Source: Candidatus Aminicenantota bacterium
GTDB taxonomy: Bacteria > Acidobacteriota > Aminicenantia > Aminicenantales > Aminicenantaceae
Length of the DNA: 47,272 bases
Assembly (NCBI GenBank): GCA_016783445.1
Contig: JADHWO010000013.1
Span: 1 to 47,272, forward strand
Reading direction: 5' to 3'
The first letter of the stretch is position 1. Each line of letters starts with the position of its first letter. Below the pieces are notes generated by a model, which saw only the letters and a program-made list of their open reading frames with translations, did no database searches and was not told the DNA's origin. A program made the position numbers and the translations under genes. Of the stretch, positions 36,669 to 45,178 are shown in pieces.

Positions 36669-39298
36669 AAAAATCTTCCTGGTACAGCTTTATCCGGATT
36701 TATTTTTATTTTTTTCGGTTTATTCTGTAATCCAAATTCAAATTCCTTGTTTCTCTCGTCGATAACAATCATCTTCTTGACTTTCTCTCCATTCTCAATC
36801 CACTCTACCCACAATGGAAAAACAAAACGCTCTTTCTGCTGGGTAATTTTTAATTTCAGGATGTATCCCTCCTCTCCTTTCTGCAGAGAGTGAGTAACTT
36901 TGACTTCAGGAAGAACATAAGAATTAAGCCAATTCTTGAAGAAAATTTTCAGGTCTTTTCCTGAGATCTCTTCCATTGTCTTGATAAAATCATTCGTACC
37001 TGCTGCACTGAACTTATTCCTTCTGAAAAACTCCTTCAATCCCCTGAAAAAAACTTTTTCTCCAAGATAGTCTTTAAGCATATACAGCACTAAAGAAGCT
37101 TTATCGTAAATGATACTCTGGTAAGCTCTGGGATCAAAATAGCTGAGGCGGGATCCTAAAGTTATGGGTCCCCATTTTGACTTTTTTTCTGTCCATCTAG
37201 AAAACTTCTTAAAAATTATTGGAAATACTCCATCCCCGTGTTTTTCATTTAAATAAATTGTCGCAGCAAATTGAGCCAATCCCTCACTCAACCACTGGTC
37301 ATGATAAGTTTTCCAGGTCACACCTTGTCCCCACCATTGATGAGCAATTTCATGGGCAATAAAATATTCTTTCCAGCGGGATAGATCAACAGGACTTCCT
37401 ACATTTACCAGTAAAGATCCATCCTGGGCTTGAGGCAGCTCATTTAGAATGATAAATGAGGCCGGGCTATGTCCCCCACTTGTAGGCCAGAGTCTTCGGA
37501 CAATGCTCAGTTTTTCATAAGGGTAGGCGCCAAACTTTTTTTCATAGAATCGAATAATACTCTTAGCCTCATTAATAAACCCCTTTCTCTGAAAGCTGAC
37601 ACCAGATGAGTAGAAGTGTTGAATTGGTAGAGTCCCTGATTCTTCTCCTGCTTTTGTAAACTTACCAACAATAAAAGAAATGTATTTAAGCGGATACTTT
37701 GTTTTAAAAAGATAAACAGAGTTCCCTTTTTTCCCGTTTTCCCCAGCACTTTTCACATTATTCAACCGGGCATGCTCTATTAACTCTCCATTTGAAACAC
37801 ACTGGTACTCAGGAGGAAGTGTAATTCTTAAGCTGGCATTAAAATAATCTTTATAAGAAGGAGAAGGGTACCAGTAGGCACGTCGGCTAAAAAGATAAGT
37901 TTCGTATTCAGGAGGAAGAAAATCTAACTCCTGACCAAATTGACCACCCCACCTATGAATCTGAGGCCCGGCAACAACATCTGATATTTGTTCGGGAGGT
38001 TCAAGTCTGCCCCGATAATAAATTTCAATGGAATAAGATTTTTTTTGGGGCGGAGGGTGGACAAAATAAACATAAAGACTCTCTCTCAACTTATCCTGGC
38101 TGTAAAACAACTCACGCCCTTCCTCATCATAGATGCGAAGGATATCTAAAGAGGGATTAAGATTGAACTTCAGTTTATCAAGGGAATCAATTTTAGACTC
38201 AACTTCAATTTTTGCTTTCCCGGACAGATAGGATTCAGAGGGTTTAAAATCAATATCAATTTGGTAGCTTTTAACTTCAAACATCTGACTAAAAGATAAA
38301 AAAAGCTTTTTTTTATTCTTTTCGACCCGGGGTGAATAATAATTGATGATTGTCTCATCTTTCCATCGGAAAAGATTGATTTCTTCTTCTGTAAAAGGGG
38401 AATAGATATAAGTAAAAGCCCCTATCTTTTTCCCATTAAAACTAAAAACGGCTTCATCTCCCTGAGGCAGTGTTGAAAGCAATTCCTTATTAAGGGAATT
38501 TTCCACAGTAAATGACTGTGGATAAAATTTAGAAAATATGGAATGTGCCTTATTTCTGTCTCTTTGAGAAGGCAAAAAATTCTTCTCATTTGGATCTTTT
38601 TTTATCTTAATGTTATTCCGGAAAAAATAGTTTGAAAACCTGAGGTAGGCATAAGTAAGTTTATCCTCAAGAAATCTTTTTTTATAGAGCAGCTCGAGCT
38701 GATGCCTCTCTTCAGGGTCAGAAGGAGAAAAGTGCAGATACCCCTTCCCTATAATAACCAAGGTGGTTTCCATCCCAGGGATGTTATCGTAAAAAAGCAT
38801 CGCATCTTTGAAGGAAAGTTTAATATCAATATGTTTTACTTCTATCGATTTAACTCTCTCGACTCTATCAGAAGGCATATTAATTTTATACAAAGTGCTG
38901 ATTCCTCCAGCTACTTCTTTCTTTTTTATCTGCCATCGCTCATCTTCTATAAGGAGCTTCAAATTCCAGGTTTCTATAACAACAGAATAAGTATTTTGAA
39001 AAAGAGCCTGAAGATATATACTTGCTTCATTCCCCGTCCGATTCAATCGGCTTGCTTTAAATATAGACACACTATCCATCATGAAGTGATTAAACTTATC
39101 TTCTATTTTCAATTTTTCCTGGTCCCTCATTGCGCCCGAAAAATTCTCCAGGTAAGCAGGAATGTCTCTCTGCTCTAAGGACCTTTGAATTTGTGAAATA
39201 AATTCACTAATATTTTGTTCTTCGGCAGTAAGATTAGCGACTAAAGAGAGAGTAAACAGGAATAAAAAAGAGAGTAAAACGATAAATTTGTTTTTCAC
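36665..39298 (-). CDS. Secreted M1-like (gluzincin) metallopeptidase
   Basis: 877 residues from a GTG start. Signal peptide FIVLLSFLFLFTLSLVANLTA. Residues about 28-125 resemble an NTF2/SnoaL-type small domain; about 150-330 unassigned. The M1 beta domain starts near residue 345 (VKSYQIDIDFKPSESYLSGKAKIEVES). Zinc site HEIAH (His649, Glu650, His653) followed by x18 and Glu672 in WLSEGLAQFAA, with the later Tyr in SIIYDKASLVLYML. At the position where M1 aminopeptidases carry GxMEN the text reads SGGHSPASF, so N-terminus recognition is probably changed. Expected in periplasm or outside. Divides the space between the NtrC gene and a 268-bp element. Confidence 0.87.
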   Translation of the reverse strand: MKNKFIVLLSFLFLFTLSLVANLTAEEQNISEFISQIQRSLEQRDIPAYLENFSGAMRDQEKLKIEDKFNHFMMDSVSIFKASRLNRTGNEASIYLQALFQNTYSVVIETWNLKLLIEDERWQIKKKEVAGGISTLYKINMPSDRVERVKSIEVKHIDIKLSFKDAMLFYDNIPGMETTLVIIGKGYLHFSPSDPEERHQLELLYKKRFLEDKLTYAYLRFSNYFFRNNIKIKKDPNEKNFLPSQRDRNKAHSIFSKFYPQSFTVENSLNKELLSTLPQGDEAVFSFNGKKIGAFTYIYSPFTEEEINLFRWKDETIINYYSPRVEKNKKKLFLSFSQMFEVKSYQIDIDFKPSESYLSGKAKIEVESKIDSLDKLKFNLNPSLDILRIYDEEGRELFYSQDKLRESLYVYFVHPPPQKKSYSIEIYYRGRLEPPEQISDVVAGPQIHRWGGQFGQELDFLPPEYETYLFSRRAYWYPSPSYKDYFNASLRITLPPEYQCVSNGELIEHARLNNVKSAGENGKKGNSVYLFKTKYPLKYISFIVGKFTKAGEESGTLPIQHFYSSGVSFQRKGFINEAKSIIRFYEKKFGAYPYEKLSIVRRLWPTSGGHSPASFIILNELPQAQDGSLLVNVGSPVDLSRWKEYFIAHEIAHQWWGQGVTWKTYHDQWLSEGLAQFAATIYLNEKHGDGVFPIIFKKFSRWTEKKSKWGPITLGSRLSYFDPRAYQSIIYDKASLVLYMLKDYLGEKVFFRGLKEFFRRNKFSAAGTNDFIKTMEEISGKDLKIFFKNWLNSYVLPEVKVTHSLQKGEEGYILKLKITQQKERFVFPLWVEWIENGEKVKKMIVIDERNKEFEFGLQNKPKKIKINPDKAVPGRFF

Positions 39299-39474
39299 TT
39301 ATTTATTTTACCAGAAAGAGAGATAAGGCACAAAGTATATAGGGAAATATTAGCTTAGCTCCCGTGAGATTTTTTTTATCCACCTTAAAGCCTTCAATTA
39401 AAAAGGCTGCAATTTTTGTGCCATCTGAATTCACGAAGAATTATCCATTTATAGGAAGAATTCAATATTCAGGG

Positions 39475-39758
39475 AAATAAACGGTTCTCTTCCATTTTGT
39501 GTGGGCAAAACATGTCTTGATAGATTAATAGAAAGTGTTCGGGGATGGATGAAGCGACCTTTGAAGATTTAGCCTCCATGAATCGCTCTTCGAGGAAACC
39601 CGACAAAGTCGGGCGGCGAGTATGTTTGAGCGGAGCGAGTTACGCAGCCGCCAAGAAGAGCGATGAAGGGATGGCGTGAAAAATCTGAACGGGAGCGAGA
39701 CCATTCACGAATACTTATTGATTAATACCCACACAAAATGGAAGAGAACCAATTAAAC
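39475..39758. mobile_element. 268-bp MITE-like palindromic element, copy 1, with 8-bp duplication
   Basis: Element 39483-39750, flanked by AAATAAAC (39475-39482) and AATTAAAC (39751-39758), an 8-bp target duplication with one mismatch. Terminal inverted repeats run 23 bp perfectly (GGTTCTCTTCC ... TGTGTGGG). The interior folds back too: ATTAAT and GTGTTCG pair with CGAATAC and ATTAAT on the right arm, ATCGCTCTTC (39582-39591) pairs with GAAGAGCGAT (39655-39664), and a small hairpin CCCGAC-AAA-GTCGGG is at 39599-39613. No open frame of note. Ends and 8-bp duplication recall ISL3-family elements; that is inference. It lies between speD and the M1-like gene, both on the minus strand. Nothing else is visible in 39299-39474. 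Confidence 0.85.
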
Positions 39759-39793
39759 AAAAATCGTTTTAAAATGTAAAAAAATTTAACACT

Positions 39794-40228
39794 TTATTTC
39801 TTTCTCTTTCCATTTTCAAAATCTTCTTCCCAGGTAATAAGGCTATGATAGAAAATTTTATCTCCATCCTCGATTCCTCGAGTAATTTCCGTAATATGGG
39901 AAGTAGAAGCCCCAAAAGCCTCAACAGCATAAAAGACTGCTTTCTCCGGATCAACTTCACTACCGCATGTGTAGAAATCCAGGGCTGCATACCCATATTC
40001 AGGCCACGTATGAGTGGAAATATGAGATTCGGATATTACAATAACTCCACTAACTCCTTTAGGCGGAAATCTATTAACGGAAATGGACCATACCTGTGCG
40101 CCAGCAATCTCTGCGGTTTTTACTAAAACCTGCTGTACTTTTTCAACACTGCTAATAATTTTTGGGTCACACCCGGATGCTTCAACAATATAATGATGAC
40201 CTATAGACCGATGAATTTTATTGGCCAT
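39794..40228 (-). CDS. speH: S-adenosylmethionine decarboxylase proenzyme (SpeH type)
   Basis: 144 residues. Cleaves itself and then decarboxylates SAM to supply aminopropyl groups for spermidine. The motif VIVISESHISTHTWPEYGYAALDFYTCG contains the Ser of ESHIS that becomes the pyruvoyl group, the catalytic His and Cys of the short bacterial class 1B enzymes, and the length fits (about 120-145). An AGGAG 7 nt upstream of the ATG and a near-consensus promoter support the start. No spermidine synthase gene is adjacent. The basic C-terminus (GKRKK) is unusual but unremarkable. Confidence 0.93.
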   Translation of the reverse strand: MANKIHRSIGHHYIVEASGCDPKIISSVEKVQQVLVKTAEIAGAQVWSISVNRFPPKGVSGVIVISESHISTHTWPEYGYAALDFYTCGSEVDPEKAVFYAVEAFGASTSHITEITRGIEDGDKIFYHSLITWEEDFENGKRKK

Positions 40229-40257
40229 TTGCTTTCTCCTTAACTAAAACGAATTTA

Positions 40258-40285
40258 ATTATTGCATACTATTTTTCCCTGTCAA
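40258..40285 (-). promoter_or_regulatory. Sigma-70-like promoter of the SAM decarboxylase gene
   Basis: Minus strand: TTGACA (40285-40280), 16-nt spacer, AATAAT (40263-40258; 5 of 6). The transcript would start near 40251, about 23 nt before the ATG, with the AGGAG in between. Confidence 0.75.
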
Positions 40286-40440
40286 GAAAAATCGGGCAAT
40301 CATTGTGCTTCCCCTGCTCTTAAAAAATCATACTAAAAGGCTTCCATCATCTTATATATGTAAAGGAATTGGCGGTTTTTATGAATAATTCAGGCTATTA
40401 AATCTTAAATAACAGTAATAGTTATTAAGGCAAATTTCAG

Positions 40441-40452
40441 ACACATTTGTGT
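40441..40452. promoter_or_regulatory. Short palindrome upstream of the redox operon promoter
   Basis: ACACA-TT-TGTGT, centred about 40 nt upstream of the -35 box at 40484, with a second dyad TAATA-GT-TATTA about 25 nt further upstream. Either could be a regulator site; short palindromes in AT-rich DNA are also expected by chance. Confidence 0.2.
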
Positions 40453-40483
40453 AGAAAAATTATGTTCTCGTACAGAAAATGTC

Positions 40484-40513
40484 TTGACAGAAACAATAGG
40501 TATCTGTTATAAA
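40484..40513 (+). promoter_or_regulatory. Sigma-70-like promoter of the NuoEF-GltD-GltB-like operon
   Basis: TTGACA (40484-40489), 18-nt spacer, TATAAA (40508-40513; 5 of 6). It predicts a start near 40520 and a leader of about 250 nt before the GTG at 40774. The rest of 40229-40773 holds this promoter, the speH promoter and no other gene that I can support. Confidence 0.75.
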
Positions 40514-40519
40514 ATTCTG

Positions 40520-40773
40520 TTAATATTTCATATATTTTTTTATAAATTATAAATATTTTCAGGCAAAGAGGAGGAATTATAGCACTAATACTAAATAAAA
40601 ACCTTTCCTTTCCTAATTTACTAAAAAAATTCTTCTCAAGTTAAAGGTTTCATTCGCAACTCAAAGTAAAAGATGGGACCATACAAAAACTTACTGCAAA
40701 ACTATCTCGGGCTGCAAACCAGGTTGATTTTATGGGAATATTACTAAAATTTATGAAATTTGGAGGATAATGA
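40520..40773 (+). other. Long 5' leader of the redox operon
   Basis: About 250 nt without a real gene. It has an unused Shine-Dalgarno-like GAGGAGGAA near 40568-40576 and a possible 24-codon frame at 40673-40747 (starts MGPYKNLLQNYLGLQ) lacking its own Shine-Dalgarno. I could not match it to a known riboswitch; no terminator-like hairpin with T run is evident. Confidence 0.3.
40762..40766 (+). promoter_or_regulatory. Ribosome binding site deciding a GTG start
   Basis: GGAGG 7 nt before the GTG at 40774. The ATG at 40770 overlaps it but opens a different frame, so GTG is taken as the start of the NuoE-like gene. Confidence 0.75.
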
Positions 40774-41259
40774 GTGGAAGCTCAAGAAATAAAAATCAAA
40801 TCATACATTACAAAATATAACAACGAAAAAAAAGCACTCATATCAATCCTTCAGGATATTCAGGAAGAATATAATTACCTTCCTCAAGAAGCTTTAAAAA
40901 TTGTATCAGAAACTCTTGATATTCCTCTCATTGATATTGTAGGAGTAGCTACTTTTTACCGCGCCTTTAGTCTCGAACCAAGAGGAAAACACCTTATAAC
41001 TGTTTGCACTGGAACGGCATGTCATGTGAGAGGAGGCCCAAAAATTCTGGAGAAATTTGAAGATATGTTAAACATAAAAGCGGGAAATACAACTCCAGAC
41101 GCTCAATTTACTCTGGAAACAGTTGCCTGTTTGGGGTGCTGCGCAATCGGACCGGTAGTTGTTGTTGACACTAACTACTACGCCCAGACAACCATCCGAA
41201 ATGTCGATTCCATCTTAAAGAGGCATAGAAAAGAAGAGAAAGAAAATGAAGCCAATTAA
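40774..41259 (+). CDS. nuoE: NuoE/HydC-like thioredoxin-fold [2Fe-2S] subunit
   Basis: 161 residues, the usual length for NuoE and HydC/HndA. The four cluster ligands are in place: Cys78 and Cys83 (VCTGTACHVRGG), Cys119 and Cys123 (CLGCCAIGPVVVVD). The N-terminal helical part (YITKYNNEKKALISILQDIQEEYNYLPQEALKIVSETL) is typical. Soluble; expected to bind the NuoF-like subunit and relay electrons. First gene of a four-gene operon; its end overlaps the next start by 14 nt. As no quinone-reacting or membrane Nuo subunit follows, this is not respiratory complex I; the symbol marks the family only. Confidence 0.9.
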   Translation: MEAQEIKIKSYITKYNNEKKALISILQDIQEEYNYLPQEALKIVSETLDIPLIDIVGVATFYRAFSLEPRGKHLITVCTGTACHVRGGPKILEKFEDMLNIKAGNTTPDAQFTLETVACLGCCAIGPVVVVDTNYYAQTTIRNVDSILKRHRKEEKENEAN

Positions 41260-44200
41260 TAAAATGAAATCAACTGAGGATTTGAGACAAGCCATTCAGA
41301 ACCAAATTCAAGCCAGGAAATCAGAAAAAAGAGCTGTTTGTACTGTTTCCGCTGGAACTTGTGGTCAAGCACGCGGTTCTTTAAAAGTGATTGAATCTTT
41401 AAAAAAATCCATAAAAAAGAGAAATCTAGAGAATAAAGTCACAATCAAAGTGACCGGATGCCATGGTTTCTGCGAAGCTGAACCCAATATAATCATTCAT
41501 CCCCATAATATTTTTTACCAGAATATCCAGCCTGAGGACGCTGAAGATATCATATCTCAGACAATCATCAATAACAAGGTTATGGACCACCTTCTGTATT
41601 CTGACCCAATTTCGGGCAAAACTGTATTGGAGGAAAAGGATATTTCTTTCTACAAGAAACAAAAACGCAGCGTTCTTGGAGACAATGCCTTCATTGACCC
41701 AACTGAAATCAACGACTTTCTTTCTATTGCTGGATACAGCTCGCTTGCCAAAGTCTTAAACGGTAATGGCCCAGAAGAAATCATTGAAACTGTAAAACAA
41801 TCTGGCCTTAGAGGACGAGGAGGAGCAGGTTTTCCCACCGGATACAAGTGGGAATTTGCGAGAAAGGCTAAAAGTGATACTAAATACATCATCTGCAATG
41901 CCGATGAGGGAGATCCTGGTGCCTACATGGACCGTAGTTTACTGGAAGGAAATCCCCACCGCGTTCTGGAGGGGATGATAATAGGTTCCTACGCCATTGG
42001 TGCCGAAGAAGGTTATATCTATGTCAGAGATGAATATCCATTGGCTGTAAAACATATTACTTTGGCTATTTCCCAAGCAGAAAAGATGGGTCTTTTAGGG
42101 AAAAATATTCTCGGAACAGGCTTTAATTTTACGCTGCACATTGCCAAGGGAGCTGGTGCTTTTGTCTGTGGTGAAGAAACAGCGCTGATTGCCTCAGTAG
42201 AAGGGAAAGTAGGAGAACCTCGCCAGAGACCCCCATTCCCAGCTGTAAAAGGTTTGTGGGGAAAACCCACCAACATCAACAATGTTGAAACATGGGCCAA
42301 TATCCCTATCATCATCAACAAGGGCGCTGATTGGTATTCTCGAATAGGAACCAACGGAAGCAAAGGAACAAAAATATTTTCTCTTGTCGGAAAAATTAAT
42401 AATACCGGCTTAGTCGAAGTCCCCATGGGCATCACGCTCAAAGAAATCATCTTTGATATCGGAGGAGGGATCCCGGCAGGCAAAAAGTTCAAGGCTGTCC
42501 AGACTGGTGGACCTTCAGGTGGATGTCTCCCTAAAGAAAAGCTGGGCCTGCCTATTGATTACGAAAGCTTGACCCAGGCAGGATCCATCATGGGCTCGGG
42601 CGGAATGATCGTTATGGACGAGAACACCTGCATGGTGGACGTAGCCAAATACTTTTTAAATTTTCTCCGGGATGAATCCTGCGGTAAATGCCTTTCCTGT
42701 CGAGAAGGAACTCAAAGGATGTGGGAAATCGCCACAGACATAACGGAAGGAAAAGAAGGAGATCTCGAGTTACTTGAAGAACTAGCCATAGCGACAAAAA
42801 ATGCTTCCCTTTGTGGGCTGGGACAAACCGCCGCCAATCCTGTTTTATCAACGCTTAAATATTTTAAAGCCGAATACGAAAAGCACATTAAATATAAAAA
42901 ATGCCCTGCTTTAGTATGCAAAGAAATTGTTTCTTCACCCTGTCAATACATCTGTCCCATCGACCAGGAGGCTTCGGTCTATATAGCTCTCATTGCCCAT
43001 GGAAAATTTGAAGAAGCTTTTAAAATTATCAGAAAGGATAATCCTCTGCCTTCAGTTTGTGGGCGAGTCTGTCACCATCCCTGCGAAACTGTTTGTAGAG
43101 CAGCAGAAATAGGAGAACCGATTGCTATTCGGGACCTGAAGCGTTTTGTCATGGATTGGGCAAGAAAAAATGGCCGTCAAATCCCAATCAATTCAGCCAG
43201 GACCGAAAAAGAAAAAGTGGCAATCATAGGTTCAGGCCCCGCAGGATTAACTGCCGGATTCAATCTGTGCCAAAAAGGATATCAGGTAACCATCTTCGAA
43301 TCTCTACCGGTCCCGGGAGGAATGTTAGCAATAGGGATTCCAGAGCACAGATTGCCAAAAAACATATTAAATCTTGATATTGAAAAAATTATAAAATCTG
43401 GAGTAACAATAAAAACAGATAGCACTTTAGGCAAAGATTTTTCTATTGATGACATTTTCAAAGAAGGTTATAAAGCTGTATTTATTGCTGTCGGAGCTCA
43501 CAAATCGATGGAGATGAAAATTCCTGGTGAAGATGCCGAAGGTGTTATCCAAGCGATGAAACTTCTCAAAGCAGTTAATTTAGGGAAAAAAGTAGAACTA
43601 GGTGAAAAGGCAGGAATTATTGGAGGTGGGAATGCGGCCATCGATGCGGCCCGAGTCGCTATACGAAATAAAGATTGTAAAAAAGTTACCATATTATACA
43701 GAAGAACAAGAAAAGAAATGCCTGCTTTTGAAGAAGAGATAGACAATGCAATCCAGGAAGGAATCGAAATTCAGTATTTAGTTATGCCAAATAAAGTTTT
43801 AACAAAGAATGGGAAAGTGACCAGTGTAGAATGTATTCGAATGAAACTGGGTGATCTCGATGAAAGCGGGAGAAGACGGCCCATTCCTGTCAAGGGTTCC
43901 GAGTTCTCTGTTGAAATAGACACTCTTATTCCTGCCATAGGAGAAAGGCCCGACATTTCATTTTTGCAAGATAAAGATAACCTGAAAGTCACCAAATGGG
44001 ACACTATTGTCGCTGATGAGGAAGTTTTTACGACTAATAGAGAAGGTATATTCGCCGGTGGCGACGTCGTCACCGGTCCCAAAACAGTTGTCGAAGCCAT
44101 CGCTGCAGGAAAGGCTGCAGCAGAATCCATCGAAAAATACCTTGAAGGGGAAAAAATAGCCAGGGAATACAAGCTGAACAGACCTTCAGTCTACATCGAA

Positions 44201-44401
44201 CCAGTAGAACTGACTGAAGAAGAAATAGAAAAGGCAAAAAGATCTAAAATGCCAATGTTGTCACTTAGCGAAAGAAAAAAGAACTTCAAAGAAGTCGAAT
44301 TAGGATTAACTGAAGAGAAAGCTGTCAAAGAAGCTAGACGCTGCCTAAGGTGTGAATTGGAAACCAAGGATGCCAAAAAAGCATTGGGAAGGGAAAAATG
44401 A
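41246..44401 (+). CDS. Fusion of NuoF-like NADH/FMN subunit with GltD-like FAD/NAD(P)H oxidoreductase
   Basis: 1051 residues. Residues 1-110: thioredoxin-like [2Fe-2S] domain (CTVSAGTCG, CHGFC). About 145-555: NuoF core with GLRGRGGAGFPTGYKW (FMN/NADH), NADEGDPGAYMDR, GAGAFVCGEETALI, and [4Fe-4S] motif SCGKCLSCREGTQRM plus LCGLGQTAANP. About 555-650: GltD/NfnB-type cysteine domain (CPALVCKE, CQYICPID, CGRVCHHPCETVC), ligating two [4Fe-4S]. About 650-1000: flavin oxidoreductase with FAD motif VAIIGSGPAGLTA, second dinucleotide motif GIIGGGNAAIDAARVA, YRRTRKEMPA and IFAGGDVVTGPKTVVEAI. It unites two NAD(P)H-reactive flavin sites in one chain, as in bifurcating transhydrogenase/hydrogenase assemblies. 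ATGA overlap with the next gene. Confidence 0.92.
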   Translation: MKPINKMKSTEDLRQAIQNQIQARKSEKRAVCTVSAGTCGQARGSLKVIESLKKSIKKRNLENKVTIKVTGCHGFCEAEPNIIIHPHNIFYQNIQPEDAEDIISQTIINNKVMDHLLYSDPISGKTVLEEKDISFYKKQKRSVLGDNAFIDPTEINDFLSIAGYSSLAKVLNGNGPEEIIETVKQSGLRGRGGAGFPTGYKWEFARKAKSDTKYIICNADEGDPGAYMDRSLLEGNPHRVLEGMIIGSYAIGAEEGYIYVRDEYPLAVKHITLAISQAEKMGLLGKNILGTGFNFTLHIAKGAGAFVCGEETALIASVEGKVGEPRQRPPFPAVKGLWGKPTNINNVETWANIPIIINKGADWYSRIGTNGSKGTKIFSLVGKINNTGLVEVPMGITLKEIIFDIGGGIPAGKKFKAVQTGGPSGGCLPKEKLGLPIDYESLTQAGSIMGSGGMIVMDENTCMVDVAKYFLNFLRDESCGKCLSCREGTQRMWEIATDITEGKEGDLELLEELAIATKNASLCGLGQTAANPVLSTLKYFKAEYEKHIKYKKCPALVCKEIVSSPCQYICPIDQEASVYIALIAHGKFEEAFKIIRKDNPLPSVCGRVCHHPCETVCRAAEIGEPIAIRDLKRFVMDWARKNGRQIPINSARTEKEKVAIIGSGPAGLTAGFNLCQKGYQVTIFESLPVPGGMLAIGIPEHRLPKNILNLDIEKIIKSGVTIKTDSTLGKDFSIDDIFKEGYKAVFIAVGAHKSMEMKIPGEDAEGVIQAMKLLKAVNLGKKVELGEKAGIIGGGNAAIDAARVAIRNKDCKKVTILYRRTRKEMPAFEEEIDNAIQEGIEIQYLVMPNKVLTKNGKVTSVECIRMKLGDLDESGRRRPIPVKGSEFSVEIDTLIPAIGERPDISFLQDKDNLKVTKWDTIVADEEVFTTNREGIFAGGDVVTGPKTVVEAIAAGKAAAESIEKYLEGEKIAREYKLNRPSVYIEPVELTEEEIEKAKRSKMPMLSLSERKKNFKEVELGLTEEKAVKEARRCLRCELETKDAKKALGREK

Positions 44402-45114
44402 TTAAATTAATCATTAACGGATTAGAAGCCAACGCTGAAGAGGGTTGGACAATCCTCGAAACAGCTAAATTTTACGGGCTTGAAATACCGACTCTTTGCT
44501 ACAATGAGGGTTTAAGCACCTATGGAGGCTGCCGGCTTTGTCTTGTGGAAATAGGCGAAGGCTCTAAAGCAAAACTCGTCTCCTCCTGCACTTACCCGGC
44601 GGAGGATGGCCTTGTGGTCAGAACAGACACAAAAAGAGTCATTGAAACACGGAGGATGATGATAGAACTCATGCTTTCGATCGCCCCTAACTCAAAAACC
44701 ATTCAGGATTTGGCTTCAAAATTCGGAGTAAAACAAGTTCGATTCAAAATCCGCAACGAAGAATGTATCCTCTGCGGCCTGTGCGTCCGTATGTGCGCTG
44801 AGCAAATGGACGGCCGGGCAATCGGCTTCCAGAACCGTGGACACAAAAGAAAAATTTCGACTCCCTTTGATATAAAATCTGAAGTTTGCCGCCTTTGCGG
44901 TGGCTGTATGTATATATGCCCTGTTTGTCAGTTGAGATGTCAGGGTCCCCAGGCTGATACTGCAGTCTGTAATGCCTGCCTGACTATGGATCCAACCTGC
45001 CTGGATTATTACGACGATCTTCAGTGCTGGATGTACGACGCCGGTCGCTGCGGGACGTGCGTTAGAGAAGAGCCTGAAAAATCAGACCGTAAGGAGCAAA
45101 GTACTAAACAGTAA
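44398..45114 (+). CDS. NuoG/HoxU-like iron-sulfur subunit
   Basis: 238 residues. N-terminal [2Fe-2S] ferredoxin domain (C-x10-C-x2-C in CYNEGLSTYGGCRLC, fourth Cys in SSCTYP), then the NuoG-type helical segment (IETRRMMIELMLSIAPNSKTIQDLA), where the usual His/Cys ligands of the next [4Fe-4S] cluster are absent. Two [4Fe-4S] motifs follow (ECILCGLCVRMC; EVCRLCGGCMYICPVC), and the C-terminal 60 residues carry additional cysteines (LRCQ, VCNAC, PTCLDYY, LQCW, RCGTC). It has no hydrogenase or formate dehydrogenase catalytic domain. Likely a soluble electron wire between the NuoF/GltD fusion and the following FMN protein, or the ferredoxin docking subunit. Confidence 0.87.
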   Translation: MIKLIINGLEANAEEGWTILETAKFYGLEIPTLCYNEGLSTYGGCRLCLVEIGEGSKAKLVSSCTYPAEDGLVVRTDTKRVIETRRMMIELMLSIAPNSKTIQDLASKFGVKQVRFKIRNEECILCGLCVRMCAEQMDGRAIGFQNRGHKRKISTPFDIKSEVCRLCGGCMYICPVCQLRCQGPQADTAVCNACLTMDPTCLDYYDDLQCWMYDAGRCGTCVREEPEKSDRKEQSTKQ

Positions 45115-45178
45115 ACCATGAAAAGCAAAAAAGTATTTATCTACATGCTCCTCACTGGTTTCTAACAATAGAGCAAAT

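Noticed and set aside
39391-39415. AGCCTT/AAGGCT hairpin with following T's as a terminator
   Set aside because: On the plus strand no gene ends upstream of it, and in the minus direction there is no T run; likely chance or part of the leader of the M1-like gene.
39601-39720. Small structured RNA gene or tRNA-like fold inside the repeat
   Set aside because: Stems and loops are explained by the palindromic mobile element; no tRNA arms or anticodon loop are present, and the same sequence recurs with target duplications.
40673-40747. c-di-GMP-type riboswitch or attenuator leader peptide in the redox operon leader
   Set aside because: A GATGGGAC string and two GCAAA strings recall the GEMM riboswitch, but their order and the pairing helices do not fit; the short frame has no Shine-Dalgarno and no run of one amino acid.
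40774-45114. Respiratory complex I or NAD-dependent [FeFe] hydrogenase locus
   Set aside because: No membrane Nuo subunits and no H-cluster or molybdopterin catalytic domain are encoded; the NuoG-like protein stops after its ferredoxin domains.
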